Assembly (NCBI GenBank): GCA_019637815.1
Contig: JAHBUZ010000006.1
Coordinates: 1-64,000, forward strand
Direction of reading: 5' to 3'
From: Chloroflexota bacterium
Lineage (GTDB): Bacteria > Chloroflexota > Limnocylindria > Limnocylindrales > CSP1-4
DNA length: 64,000 bases
The stretch's first letter is position 1. Each line of letters begins with the position of its first letter. A program made the translations under genes and the position numbers. Positions 43,521-53,298 of this stretch are shown in pieces. The notes under the pieces are model-generated. The model was not told where the DNA came from, made no database searches, and saw nothing but the letters and a program-made list of their open reading frames with translations.

Positions 43521-44878
43521 GTCCGACCTCCCATCCGTGTCGTGGACCAGCGGGTTCCCCCGGACGTGACCAGCCCCTCGGGCGTGTGCGTCGCCGCCAG
43601 GGGGTACATGGGACCGAACACCTGCTCGGCATTGCCATGCATCAGCGCCGGGACCAGGTCAGCGGCCTCCGCCGGCTCCAGGTACCCGTCCTCCACGAGC
43701 CCCTCGAGCGTCCGTGTCAGCTCCCGTCGGGCGAGCTGCGCGTGCCCCACGATGTTCTCGACGGGGATGTAGTCGCCGCCGAAGCACAGGAGCTTCGAGG
43801 CCGGCAGCGCCGTGAGTGCCCGCCGGAGGAAGTCGCGTGTCGCCACCGGATCGATGATCCACGCCCAGCACAGGTCCGCGACGATGTTCGTCTGGTGCTT
43901 GGCCGCGGCGATGACCTCGCCCTGGTACGGATAGCCGATGTGCATCAGCACGAACGGCGTCGGGAACCGGCGGGCGAGGGTGACCACATCCGCGACGTTG
44001 TCGCGGACGTCCCGCAGATCCATCCGGTCGGTGCCGACATGCAGCCCGGTGTGGACCTTGACCGCGAGGCCGGTATCGGCGGCAAGGCCCAGGCCCGTCG
44101 CGATGATGGCGTCCTCCATGGCACGCCGATCGTCGTCCCGGATGGGCTCACCGCGGATCCAGGCCCGGAACACCGCGTCCGGGACGGGCGCAGGATCGGG
44201 TGACACCGCCAGGGGACGTGCGTAGGCGATGCCCAGCTTGACCGCGCAGGCGCTCCTGCCGAACCGGTCGAAGTAGTCGCCCATGACCTGGCACAGGTCC
44301 GCGAGGCGACCCACCTCGCGGCCGGTCGTCGCCTCCCAGTCCGCGAGGTGTCCGGGAGTCGGCCGAACGAAGTCCGTGAGGCCGATGTCCTGGGGCAGGG
44401 ACTCCGGATCGGCGGTCTCACGGAACGTCCGCTCCAGCGAGTTCACCTGACAGGCCGCGACACCCGCGACGTCCAGCACCGTCCGGTAGAATCCCGGCTG
44501 ACGGAGCCCGGCCATCCGACGGTCGATCTCGGCGACGGTGTCCCGTGCCAGGTCCAGGCCGAACAGCGTCCGGATGGAATCCCGGGCCGCCCGCACGTAG
44601 GTGGAGTTGCGGGTCCGTGCGTACGCCTCCGCCACGGCGTCCCACTTCTCCTCGGGGCCGGCGTCCGGTGACTCGAACACCGCTCGGTCCCGGGGCCCCA
44701 GCCCGGCGCTCACCAAGTCATCCAGGGCGTAGTGCCACAGGAGATACGCCCAGTCATCACATGGGTGGACCCCGGAGCCTTCGACCGGCGGCGCGAGGCG
44801 TGTCGCTTCCTCGGGCAGATGCTCGTGGGTGTCCAGCCAGGGAGTCGCGTCGACGAGGTCGCGGAGATCGCTGCTCAT
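43517..44878 (-). CDS. Amidohydrolase-superfamily metal-dependent hydrolase
   Basis: 453 aa. Metal ligand motif WLDTHEHLPEE (HxH) at the start, Lys in AVKLGIAYARP, His in VKVHTGLH, His in MHIGYPYQG, and the Asp in CFGGDYIPVENIVGH. This layout fits the amidohydrolase_2 group, with a distant likeness to uronate isomerase. It sits between GH13 and the small secreted peptide, with 4-base overlaps. The substrate is probably a sugar-derived acid or lactone, by inference from context. Confidence 0.8.
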   Translation of the reverse strand: MSSDLRDLVDATPWLDTHEHLPEEATRLAPPVEGSGVHPCDDWAYLLWHYALDDLVSAGLGPRDRAVFESPDAGPEEKWDAVAEAYARTRNSTYVRAARDSIRTLFGLDLARDTVAEIDRRMAGLRQPGFYRTVLDVAGVAACQVNSLERTFRETADPESLPQDIGLTDFVRPTPGHLADWEATTGREVGRLADLCQVMGDYFDRFGRSACAVKLGIAYARPLAVSPDPAPVPDAVFRAWIRGEPIRDDDRRAMEDAIIATGLGLAADTGLAVKVHTGLHVGTDRMDLRDVRDNVADVVTLARRFPTPFVLMHIGYPYQGEVIAAAKHQTNIVADLCWAWIIDPVATRDFLRRALTALPASKLLCFGGDYIPVENIVGHAQLARRELTRTLEGLVEDGYLEPAEAADLVPALMHGNAEQVFGPMYPLAATHTPEGLVTSGGTRWSTTRMGGRT

Positions 44879-46473
44879 CGGTCGTCGTCCGTGCGCACGA
44901 CAGCGCCCTCGCAGGCGGACAGCCGGAGCGCGCCATCGACCGACTCTCCCTCGCGGCCGGGCGTCGTCCCGAGCAGGATCCGTCCACACGGAGGCACCCA
45001 GGGCGTGGACACGATGATGTCGTCGATGCCCAGGTTGAGCACCACGGTCAACCGATCGCCGTCCAGGGCGCGGCGGTAGATGAGGACGCCCGGTGGCCCG
45101 TCCAGCAGTCGCAGGTCGCCCTGGCGGAGGGCAGGGGTGGAGCGCCGCAGACGCAGCAGCTGTCGGACCAGCGAGAGCATCGATGCTGGGTCCGCGAGCT
45201 GGGTCTCCACGTTGAGACGCTCGGCCTGGTCCGTGAGCGGGAGCCATGGATATCCCGTGGTGAAGCCCGCGCCCGCACCCGCCACGCTCGGTGGTGCCCA
45301 CGCCATCGGCCCCCGGACGCGGTCGCGATCGTGGATATCCACCACGCGATCGGGAGGCACCACGCTGTCCGGGAGCCCCAGCTCATCCCCCTGGTAGATG
45401 AACGGCGTCCCACGCAGCGTGAGCAACAGCATCTGGATGAGGCGCGCCCGGGCCTCTCCGCGGCCGTCCGTCCCGAATCGCGTGGCGATGCGTCCGTGGT
45501 CGTGGTTGCCAAGGCACCACGTCGGCCAGCCGTCCGGACCGAGTGCTTCCAGGGCGCCCTCGATGGCCGCACGGATGGCAGCCACATCCCACGGGACACG
45601 CAGGAACGTGAAGTCGTGTGCCAGGTGGAGCCGGTCCCCACCTGCCACATACCGGGCCATCCGCCGCTGGTCCAGGACGTACACCTCACCCACGAGCACC
45701 CGGTCCGGGAACTCATCGGTGACCGCGCGGATCGCTCGCAGACGATCGACCACATGGTCCTGGTCCTCGTCGTATCGGCGACCGACGAATCGCGGGTCGG
45801 GCTCCTGCGCCAGCCCCTCGTTGTCCCGGAACAGCCGGTCCTTCGCCAGGCGCTGGGGGACGTCGATGCGGAACCCGTCCACACCCCGGCGGAGCCAGCC
45901 GCGCATCACCTCGCTCATCGCCTCGACCACCTCCGGATGGTCCCAGTCGAGGTCCGGCTGGTCCGGCAGGTACGAGTGCAGATACCACTGCCCCGTCGGC
46001 GGGTCGAACGTCCAGCCGGGCCCCACGCGCGGGAACTGCGACTGCCAGTCGTTGGGCGGCCCGCCGTCCGGCGACCCGTCCCGCCAGACGTACCAGTCGC
46101 GATGTGGGCTCTGGCGGGACGCCCGTGACGACCGGAACCACGGATGCTCCGCCGAGGTGTGGTTGGGCACGAGGTCGATGATCACGCGGAGGCCCAGGCG
46201 ATGGGCCTCGACCAGGAGCGCGTCGAGGTCGGCCACGGTGCCAAAGACCGGGTCGACGTCCGAGTGGTCGCTGATGTCATAGCCGAAGTCGGCCATGGGC
46301 GAGCGGTAGAACGGCGACAGCCAGATGGCATCGAACCCGGTCTCGGCGAGGGACGCGAGATGCGCGATGATGCCCGGCAGGTCACCGACGCCGTCGCCGT
46401 CGCTGTCCGCGAAGCTGCGGGGATAGACCTGGTAGAAGACGGCGTCGCGCCACCAGCGTGTCATGGTGGTCAT
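44875..46473 (-). CDS. GH13 alpha-glucosidase / oligo-1,6-glucosidase
   Basis: 532 aa. (beta/alpha)8 barrel with GH13 regions: DLVPNH, GFRIDVP (nucleophile Asp204), VLVGEVYV (acid/base Glu263), LGNHDH (Asp325). The start MTTMTRWWRDAVFYQVYPRSFADSDGDGVGDLPGI is typical of the GH13 oligo-1,6-glucosidase and alpha-glucosidase subfamilies. No signal peptide, so it acts on imported oligosaccharides. It overlaps the CehA-like gene and the amidohydrolase gene. Confidence 0.92.
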   Translation of the reverse strand: MTTMTRWWRDAVFYQVYPRSFADSDGDGVGDLPGIIAHLASLAETGFDAIWLSPFYRSPMADFGYDISDHSDVDPVFGTVADLDALLVEAHRLGLRVIIDLVPNHTSAEHPWFRSSRASRQSPHRDWYVWRDGSPDGGPPNDWQSQFPRVGPGWTFDPPTGQWYLHSYLPDQPDLDWDHPEVVEAMSEVMRGWLRRGVDGFRIDVPQRLAKDRLFRDNEGLAQEPDPRFVGRRYDEDQDHVVDRLRAIRAVTDEFPDRVLVGEVYVLDQRRMARYVAGGDRLHLAHDFTFLRVPWDVAAIRAAIEGALEALGPDGWPTWCLGNHDHGRIATRFGTDGRGEARARLIQMLLLTLRGTPFIYQGDELGLPDSVVPPDRVVDIHDRDRVRGPMAWAPPSVAGAGAGFTTGYPWLPLTDQAERLNVETQLADPASMLSLVRQLLRLRRSTPALRQGDLRLLDGPPGVLIYRRALDGDRLTVVLNLGIDDIIVSTPWVPPCGRILLGTTPGREGESVDGALRLSACEGAVVRTDDDR

Positions 46474-48983
46474 CGGCCCGTCCCTCGGCGCTCGATCGCC
46501 TCGATGGCCTCCAGGAAGGGCTCCTCCAGCCACGCCTGGTGGTCGGTCCGCCCGTGTGCGTGCGTGACATGCCCGGGCTCGTCATGTGCCGCGGCGGAGC
46601 GCAGGTACTCCACGCTGCCCCCGATGAGCGTCAGCAGGTACTGGTCGGTCCGCGGGTCCCGCAGCCCGTATCGACCCCCGGGCGCCAGGTAGACCGGGCC
46701 CGTATGGGCCATGATCCCGCGCCGCCGCTCATCGTGATGCCGGATCGGCCGATAGCCTGGCCCGCCGGCGCGCAGGGCCAGCCAGCTGGGTCCCTCGACC
46801 CGGACCCGTGCCCGCAGGCGCAGGGAGCGGGCGCCCGCGCGGTCGGTCACCTCGTCGATCACCCTGCCGCGCTCGACGAGCTGGAGGACATGGACGGGGA
46901 ACACCGATGCCACCTCGCCCTCGACGTCCACGGTGGCGCCCACCGGCACGTCCAGCGTGTCGCCGATGTGCCGACCATCCACGGCGAAGCGCAGGAGCGG
47001 ACCGCTGCTGATGAAGGTCCGGCCGCGCTTGATGGCCGACATCCACGCGTCGAATGACAGCGGCTCGCTGTCCTCGAGCCGCGCGAACGTCCGATACAGG
47101 CCGACCGGGATCCCGGAGGACATCTTGTCGGTACCCGCCACCAAGGGCAGTCGGTAGCCGGCGGACAGGTAGCGGTAGTACTCGGCGTGCTCGAAGTCGA
47201 GCTGGTCGAACATCTCGACGGCATCGGCTCGACCGGTCGCGACGAGCGCGGCCGCCTCCCCATTGGGAGTCGGAAAGTGGCTCAGGATGACGCTCGCACC
47301 CTGGGCGTGTGCCGCGTCGGCCCATCGGGCGAGCGTCGTCTCGACCGCGCCGCCGACCTCTGCCTCGCCGGGGCCACCGGTGGACCATGGCGACACAGGC
47401 TCCCTGATGCCCAGCAGGTTGAGATGGCCCAGGATGTGCTGGCGGTTCTCCTGGCCCACCCACACGATGCGTCGACCATCGGCCGACACGAGCGGGCCAC
47501 CCGTGAAGTCCTCGGTGTTCGTGAACAGGTGGCCCCACTGCGCCTGGAGGAGGTTCACGACCGCGAGATCCTCTGCGGCAGCCTCGGTCAGCGCCCCCTG
47601 GGGCGACAGGAAGTGGACGTGGGTGTCGCCGCTGTACCAGCCATCCGCGGCAAGGTCCGACCATCGCCGCATCGTGAGTCGGAGCTCGGTCTGACCGGGC
47701 TCGATGGTGACCCGGGTGCGAAGCGGCTCCACCTCGAACCCGCACGCAGCGTCGACGATGACCTCCCCGCGTGGCAGCCAACCCTCGCATCGGCCGTCGA
47801 TGGCCGCGTAGGTGATCGAGCCCATGCGGACATCGCCGCCGATGTCACCGTTCCAGTCCGGCAGCCCCGAGAAGACCTGCGAGTGGTGGCCATGGGGTGC
47901 CCATCCGTCGCCATCCGGCGACAGGAACGCGATGCGGCAGGGCATCGGACGACCGGTCGACTCGTCCGTCACGGTGACGCGGACCCAGTTGCGGCCAGGG
48001 TCCACCACCTCGATGGAGGGGGCGCCCGGATCCTGACCAGCTGTCCCGACCGAACCCCAGGTCACCGCGGAGCGGGTCATCGAAGGGTGCTCCAGCACCA
48101 CGCGGGCGGATGGGACGGCGGCGATCGCCAGCGTCCATGCGCGCGTCTCGTGGACGGGTGGGGCACCCCAACCCGGGGTGCCGTCGGCCATCCGGCGGTC
48201 AGGCTCGTCCGGCACCGGGCGAGGCCACGTGGCGAGTCCTCGATCGACCGTCAACCGCGGCGGGTCCGTCGCGAGGACCGGATCCGGGAGGACGATGCGG
48301 ATCCGCCGGCCGGGCCGTGGCGTGAGCGGATGCTCACCGAGCGTCCCGATCGTGACGCCGCCCACGACCAGCCGATCCGAGAGAGGCAGCACCTCCATCG
48401 ACCGCAGCGGCACATCTGGCCGCGGATTGGTCCAGGCCCACAGCCACCACCACCTCGGCGGATGCTTGCTCACCTCCGTGCGCCGGAACCCGATCCGCTC
48501 CCATGGGCCCGCGAGGCGCGACTCCAGGACGTCATACCCGTCCGGGACGCACAGGAACGGATAGTGACCCCACGGCAGAGGGAGAGTGCCGACCTCGAAC
48601 CGCTCGCGGACGGGCACGTTCGTGATCACCCCGTCCGCGCTCGTGAAGCGATACTCGGCCAGCGGTCGGCCGACCTCGATCTCCTCGCCCGCCAGCGGAC
48701 CCACGGCCAGGTGCGCGACCAGGACGTCCGTCGCGTGCATGCCGATGGGGATGGACACCGGATCCCGAGCCCCGTCGTGACCCGGGACGAGCAGCGCTGG
48801 GTGAGCAGCCGCCCCGCCACCGATGCGGAACGGGAACCCCCGAAGCACCGCCTCTCCCAGGGGCGGGCCCTCCGCCCGATCCTCCGGGTATGACACCACG
48901 CTGGCCGCGACCCGACGGCACACGGACTCGACCGGTGTCCGGCAGAGCCCACCGATATCGACTGGGTGGTACCCGTCGTGCAT
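46470..48983 (-). CDS. CehA/McbA-type PHP-fold metallohydrolase
   Basis: 837 aa from the ATG at 48983. The C-terminal part starts with DGWYSGDTHVHFLSPQG (metal His455 and His457), and has VIVLSHF-like SVILSHFPTPNG, AVEMFDQLDFEHAEYYRYLSAGYRLPLVAGTDKMS and RGRTFISSGPLLRF, the CehA/McbA pattern. About 450 residues precede it, beta-rich with sugar-binding-like segments. The family includes carbamate and phosphoester hydrolases, but its use in saccharide operons is not established. It heads the minus arm. The open frame extends far upstream over the binding-protein gene; that part is not coding. Confidence 0.83.
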   Translation of the reverse strand: MHDGYHPVDIGGLCRTPVESVCRRVAASVVSYPEDRAEGPPLGEAVLRGFPFRIGGGAAAHPALLVPGHDGARDPVSIPIGMHATDVLVAHLAVGPLAGEEIEVGRPLAEYRFTSADGVITNVPVRERFEVGTLPLPWGHYPFLCVPDGYDVLESRLAGPWERIGFRRTEVSKHPPRWWWLWAWTNPRPDVPLRSMEVLPLSDRLVVGGVTIGTLGEHPLTPRPGRRIRIVLPDPVLATDPPRLTVDRGLATWPRPVPDEPDRRMADGTPGWGAPPVHETRAWTLAIAAVPSARVVLEHPSMTRSAVTWGSVGTAGQDPGAPSIEVVDPGRNWVRVTVTDESTGRPMPCRIAFLSPDGDGWAPHGHHSQVFSGLPDWNGDIGGDVRMGSITYAAIDGRCEGWLPRGEVIVDAACGFEVEPLRTRVTIEPGQTELRLTMRRWSDLAADGWYSGDTHVHFLSPQGALTEAAAEDLAVVNLLQAQWGHLFTNTEDFTGGPLVSADGRRIVWVGQENRQHILGHLNLLGIREPVSPWSTGGPGEAEVGGAVETTLARWADAAHAQGASVILSHFPTPNGEAAALVATGRADAVEMFDQLDFEHAEYYRYLSAGYRLPLVAGTDKMSSGIPVGLYRTFARLEDSEPLSFDAWMSAIKRGRTFISSGPLLRFAVDGRHIGDTLDVPVGATVDVEGEVASVFPVHVLQLVERGRVIDEVTDRAGARSLRLRARVRVEGPSWLALRAGGPGYRPIRHHDERRRGIMAHTGPVYLAPGGRYGLRDPRTDQYLLTLIGGSVEYLRSAAAHDEPGHVTHAHGRTDHQAWLEEPFLEAIEAIERRGTGR

Positions 48984-49027
48984 CCCGCTTCCTTCCATCG
49001 CCGTCGGTGCTTGACGCCAGGCGTAGC

Positions 49028-49060
49028 ATCTGGATGCATTCAGTCTAAATCGTTCCAGAT
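49028..49060. promoter_or_regulatory. LacI-type operator region of the sugar island
   Basis: Between the divergent starts 48983 and 49110. TCTAAATCGTTCCAGA (49044-49059) is a pseudo-palindrome centred on CG, the LacI/GalR form. It lies inside a wider pair ATCTGGA (49028-49034) and TCCAGAT (49054-49060). TTGACG at 49011-49016 with TGCATT at 49035-49040 (18-nt spacer) is a candidate promoter for the plus arm. Confidence 0.55.
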
Positions 49061-49109
49061 GGGTACGGCAAGCCCCATCGAAGGGGCGCGGAGCAGGAAG
49101 GGGTGCGGG

Positions 49110-50402
49110 ATGTCGACACGAACGGGACGGCTCGCGGGAGTGAGCGTGGGGATCATCGCATTGGCCGGGACGGCATCCGGGGCGATGGCCCAGGAGCCGG
49201 TGCAGATGGACTACTGGTACCAGTCCAGCGGACCCGAAGGGCTCGCCATCCACGAGGCCGCCGCCCGCGCCTACACGGATGCGCATCCGGGAGTGTCCAT
49301 CACGGTCACGCCCTACTCGTTCGATGACCTCCAGCGGATCCTGCCCGTGACCCTCGATGGCGGGACCGGGCCGGACGTGGCCTCGATCTCGTGGGGCGCA
49401 CAAGCCGCGGACCTGTTCGCGGCGGCAGGTCATCTCGTGGACCTCACCGATCACGGGGCGGTCTCGGGCTGGCTCGACCGTTACCCTGCCGACCTGCTCG
49501 CGTTCGCGAACCAGGCACTGCCGGGACGCATCTTCGGGGTGCCACCGGAGCAGGCGACCGTTGGTGTCTACTACAACAGCGCGATCTTCGACGACCTGGG
49601 CATCGAGGTCCCCTCCACCTTCGAGGAGTTCGAGGCTGCGCTCGCCACGATCAAGGCCGCGGGGATCACCCCGATCGCGACCGGCGGCGGGGATGCCTGG
49701 CCGCTGGCGCATGTGTGGGAGCAGCTCATCCACACGAACGTCCCGTTCGAGCACCTGACGGCGCTCGAGGTCGACATGGATCCCGACGCGCGGTACGACA
49801 CGCCCGAGATGATCGAGGCCACGGCCAAGCTCCTGGAGTGGTTCGAGCTGGGCTACTTCAATGACGGCATGCTGGGCACCAGCTATCTGGACGCGAACAG
49901 CCTGTTCATCACGGGCCGGGCCGCCATGAACATCGGTGGCACGTGGGCGCAACCAGAGTTCGCGACACAGCCGGAGTTCGAGGCGCGCTTCTTCCCGATG
50001 CCGCGCATGGATGCGGACCTGCCGTGGCACGCGGGTGGCAAGGCGCCATCCGACCTCCTCGTGGTCACGAGCTACGCAGAGGACCAGGAGGCAGCACTGG
50101 CGTTCCTGGACCACATGCTGAGCGAGGAGAACGCTCGTCGCCTGTGGGACGCCGGCAAGTTCGTGACCTACCGGTTCGATGACGTGCCCCCCGCGACCAA
50201 CGCGCTCCAGGCGGACATCTACGACGCCATGCAGCGCACGGGTCCGGGATACTACATGGGCGTGAACTGCGTCGAGGTCAATCGCGGCAACTGGGCGGCG
50301 CTCCAGGGGATGATCGCGGGTGACACCACGCCGGAGGAGACGATGGCGGTCACCCAGGGCATCTACGAGTCCGAGTGCCCCAAGTACCGCTCCGAGGGTT
50401 GA
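49110..50402 (+). CDS. CUT1 sugar ABC transporter substrate-binding protein
   Basis: 430 aa with a signal peptide ending TASGAMA-Q. Family segments: VQMDYWYQSSGPEGLAIHEAA, GTGPDVASISWGAQAADLFA, GVYYNSAIFDDLGIEVPSTFEEFEAAL, AMNIGGTWAQPEF, ENARRLWDAGKF. Ribosome binding site GGAAGGGG. It starts the plus arm with two permeases and LacI. Ligand is likely an oligosaccharide processed by the GH13 enzyme encoded in the minus arm. Confidence 0.9.
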   Translation: MSTRTGRLAGVSVGIIALAGTASGAMAQEPVQMDYWYQSSGPEGLAIHEAAARAYTDAHPGVSITVTPYSFDDLQRILPVTLDGGTGPDVASISWGAQAADLFAAAGHLVDLTDHGAVSGWLDRYPADLLAFANQALPGRIFGVPPEQATVGVYYNSAIFDDLGIEVPSTFEEFEAALATIKAAGITPIATGGGDAWPLAHVWEQLIHTNVPFEHLTALEVDMDPDARYDTPEMIEATAKLLEWFELGYFNDGMLGTSYLDANSLFITGRAAMNIGGTWAQPEFATQPEFEARFFPMPRMDADLPWHAGGKAPSDLLVVTSYAEDQEAALAFLDHMLSEENARRLWDAGKFVTYRFDDVPPATNALQADIYDAMQRTGPGYYMGVNCVEVNRGNWAALQGMIAGDTTPEETMAVTQGIYESECPKYRSEG

Positions 50403-51310
50403 CCACACCTCCCAGCGGCCGTCGCGATGCCGCGGTCCTGCGACTGGACCGTGGCATCGCGCTCCTGTTCCTGGTTCCGGCACTGGTCGCCTATAGCGGC
50501 TTCGTGGTCTGGCCCACGATCCAGCTGGTCATCTACAGCGGCCAGGAGTGGAACGGGGTCCTGCCGCCGGAGCCGGCAGGCCTGGACAACTTCGTCCGGC
50601 TGACCACGGATACGGTGTTCCACCGTGCGCTCACCCACAACGTCCTGTGGATGACGGCCGCCCTCGTGGTCCCGGTGGGTATCGGGCTCCTGCTCGCGCT
50701 GCTCGTCACCCGCGCACCGATCCACGGCCGCTCGTTCTTCCGGCTGGTGCTGTTCCTGCCCCAGGTGCTGAACCCGGTCGCCGTGGCCATCCTGTGGGGC
50801 TGGATGTACGACCCCGCGTCAGGCGCCATCAATCGCCTGCTGGGATCCGTCGGCCTGGGTGGGCTCGCCCATCCCTGGCTCGGGGACCCGGCGACCACCC
50901 TGCCAGCGCTCTTCGTGGCGTGGAGCTGGCTGCACTACGGGTTCGTGATGATCATCCTCATCGCGGCGATCGAGGGGATCGATGAGCAGTACTTCGACAT
51001 GGCACGCATCGACGGCGCAGGGCGGGTCGCCCAGCTGCGTGTCGTGGTCCTGCCCTTCATCCGTGGTCCGCTGGGGGTCGTGGCGCTCATCACCGCCATC
51101 GCGTCGTTCCAGGTGTTCGATCTCGTCTATCTCCTGACCGGCGGCGGGCCGGCCCGGTCCTCGATCGTGCTGCCGCTCCACATGCTCGACCACGCGTTCA
51201 CGTTCCGGAACGTCGGGTACGCGAGCGCCATCGCGGTCGTCATGACCGCAGGGGTCCTGCTCCTGTCGGTCGTCTTCCTTCGGGGCCGTGGTCCCAGCGA
51301 TGCCCGCTGA
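50399..51310 (+). CDS. CUT1 sugar ABC transporter permease
   Basis: 303 aa from a TTG overlapping the previous stop (TTGA); a GTG at 50375 is the alternative. Six helices, EAA loop FDMARIDGAGRVAQLRVVVLPFIRG. Segments TRAPIHGRSFFRLVLFLPQVLNPVAVAILWGWMYDP fit the MalF-like half. Partner of the next permease. Confidence 0.88.
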   Translation: MTTPPSGRRDAAVLRLDRGIALLFLVPALVAYSGFVVWPTIQLVIYSGQEWNGVLPPEPAGLDNFVRLTTDTVFHRALTHNVLWMTAALVVPVGIGLLLALLVTRAPIHGRSFFRLVLFLPQVLNPVAVAILWGWMYDPASGAINRLLGSVGLGGLAHPWLGDPATTLPALFVAWSWLHYGFVMIILIAAIEGIDEQYFDMARIDGAGRVAQLRVVVLPFIRGPLGVVALITAIASFQVFDLVYLLTGGGPARSSIVLPLHMLDHAFTFRNVGYASAIAVVMTAGVLLLSVVFLRGRGPSDAR

Positions 51311-51343
51311 CCGCGACGCGCGCCGACGCCGGGAGGATCGCTG

Positions 51344-52165
51344 ATGCCGTCCGAGGGCCGTCGACTCGTCTGGACGGGTGTTGCCCTTCTGTGCTCGCTG
51401 GCCACGCTCGTGCCGCTCGCCTGGATCGTCGTCACGGCACTCCGGACCAGTCGTGAGGTGGCCTTCGACCCGATCGGCCTGCCGGCGAGTCCCTCGTGGG
51501 ACAACTTCATCGCTGCATGGACGACGGCCGACTTCGGACGCCTGTTCCTCAACAGCACGCTCGTCGCGGTCGGGACGGTGATCGGTGTGCTGTTCCTGGC
51601 CGGCTTGGCCGCGTATGCGTTCGCCCTGCTGCCGCTGCCCGGACGGGCGGGGGCATACGCGCTGTTCGTGGCGGGCCTCATCGTCCCGATCGGTCTTCTC
51701 GTGATCCCGCTCTTCTACCAGCTGCGAGGCATGGGCCTGCTGAATACCCTCTGGGCCCTGATCCTGCCGCAGGTCGCGATCTCGCTGCCGTTCGCGATCG
51801 TGCTCCTGCGGGCGTTCATGGTCGAGATCCCTCGCGAGCTCCTGGAGGCGGCACGCATCGACGGCGCCGGTCGACTGCGGCTCTTCGTGACCATGGTGCT
51901 GCCCCTGATCCGACCGGCGATCCTGGCCATCGTCGTCTTCGACACGATCTGGTCCTGGAACCAGTTCCTGCTCCCGCTGGTCCTGACCCAGGATCCCCGG
52001 GCACACACGCTGCCCCTTGGGCTCTCCTTCTTCATGGGTCGGTATGCCGTCGACTTCCCGAGACTCATGGCGGGTGCGACCATCAGCCTGCTGCCGACCA
52101 TCCTCATCTTCCTGCTCTTCCAGCGACACATGGTCCGCGGCATCACGGCGGGAGCGTTCAAGTGA
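51344..52165 (+). CDS. CUT1 sugar ABC transporter permease
   Basis: 273 aa, six helices, EAA loop LLEAARIDGAGRLRLFVTMVLPLIRPA and the typical tail QRHMVRGITAGAFK. Ribosome binding site GGGAGGATC. It overlaps the LacI gene by GTGA. No ATPase gene follows, as in the first CUT1 system. Confidence 0.9.
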   Translation: MPSEGRRLVWTGVALLCSLATLVPLAWIVVTALRTSREVAFDPIGLPASPSWDNFIAAWTTADFGRLFLNSTLVAVGTVIGVLFLAGLAAYAFALLPLPGRAGAYALFVAGLIVPIGLLVIPLFYQLRGMGLLNTLWALILPQVAISLPFAIVLLRAFMVEIPRELLEAARIDGAGRLRLFVTMVLPLIRPAILAIVVFDTIWSWNQFLLPLVLTQDPRAHTLPLGLSFFMGRYAVDFPRLMAGATISLLPTILIFLLFQRHMVRGITAGAFK

Positions 52166-53295
52166 ACCATCGCGACCGGGTCCGACACCGAGCCCCCGCG
52201 GAGACCGGGGGTCCACCGACCCGGACCGTCACGCTCGACGACATCGCACGGCTCGTGGGCGTGTCGCGGGCCACGGTCTCGAACGCCTACAACCGGCCCG
52301 ATCAGCTCTCGACCGCGCTGCGCGACCGCATCCTGGGAGCTGCCCGTGACCTGGGCTATCCCGGACCGGATCCCGCGGCACGGAGCCTTCGTCGCGGCGT
52401 CGCGGCGTCCGTCGGCGTGGTGCTCACCGAGACGCTGTCCTACGCGTTCTCGGACTCGGCGGCGATCGCGTTCCTGCATGGTCTGACACGGCGACTCGAG
52501 GCGCATGGGCTGTCCGTCCTGCTCATCCCGGCATCACCACGGCGGGACGCAGCAGCCGTTCGAGATGCGATCGTCGACGGGTTCGTGGTCTATTCGATGC
52601 CCGACGACGACCAGCACGTGTCGGCGATCCGGCGACGCAACCTGCCCACGGTCTTCGTCGACCAGCCACGGCAGTCGGGCAGTCCCTTCGTCGGGGTGGA
52701 CAACCTGCCTGCTGCGCGGGAAGCGGCACGGCACCTCGTGGACCTGGGCCATCGTCGCCTCGGGGTCGTTTCCTTCCCGTGTCGATCGGATGGCCATCGC
52801 GGGCTGGCGGATGAGGATCGCCAGGCGAGCCCGACACGGGCGGTCACACGCGATCGACTGGCGGGCTATCGCGCAGCGGCCGAGGCTGCCGGGATCGCCT
52901 GGATCGACGTGCCGGTGGAGGAGCGGCTCCGATCGGACGCCGCGGAGGGCTTCGATGCGGGTATCGCGTTGCTGACGCGACCGGACCCTCCGACCGGGAT
53001 CCTGGCCATGAGCGACCACCTCGCCCTGGGCGTGATCGATGCGGCTGACCACCTGGGCCTCGACGTGCCCGGCGACGTGAGCGTCGTCGGGTTCGACGAC
53101 ATCCCAAGGGCAGCACGCTGGGACCCACCACTCACGACCGTCCAGCAGCCGCTCACGGAGCGGGGCGAGGTCGCCGGCGACCTGCTGCTGGAGGCGCTCC
53201 AGCATCCCGGCAGTGAGGCCCCCACCCGCGTCCTGCCCACCGCACTCGTGCTGCGCGGATCCACCGCCCTCGCACGGACCAGCGATCGGAGGTGA
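52162..53295 (+). CDS. LacI-family transcriptional regulator
   Basis: 377 aa from a GTG. Helix-turn-helix TVTLDDIARLVGVSRATVSNAYNRPDQLS at about 22-50, hinge, then a periplasmic-binding-like domain with GVVLTETLSYAF, PTVFVDQP, GVDNLPAAREAARHLVDLGHRRLGVV and DVSVVGFDDIPRAA. It probably binds the 49028-49060 operator and controls both arms in response to the imported sugar. An insert of about 10 residues after VVSFPCRSDGHRG is unusual. Confidence 0.9.
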   Translation: MNHRDRVRHRAPAETGGPPTRTVTLDDIARLVGVSRATVSNAYNRPDQLSTALRDRILGAARDLGYPGPDPAARSLRRGVAASVGVVLTETLSYAFSDSAAIAFLHGLTRRLEAHGLSVLLIPASPRRDAAAVRDAIVDGFVVYSMPDDDQHVSAIRRRNLPTVFVDQPRQSGSPFVGVDNLPAAREAARHLVDLGHRRLGVVSFPCRSDGHRGLADEDRQASPTRAVTRDRLAGYRAAAEAAGIAWIDVPVEERLRSDAAEGFDAGIALLTRPDPPTGILAMSDHLALGVIDAADHLGLDVPGDVSVVGFDDIPRAARWDPPLTTVQQPLTERGEVAGDLLLEALQHPGSEAPTRVLPTALVLRGSTALARTSDRR

Positions 53296-53298
53296 CCA

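Noticed and set aside
46470-50483. A 1337-codon minus-strand open frame
   Set aside because: Only 46470-48983 is protein-like; the rest is antisense to the binding-protein gene and has the Arg/His/Asp-rich composition of GC-rich shadow frames.
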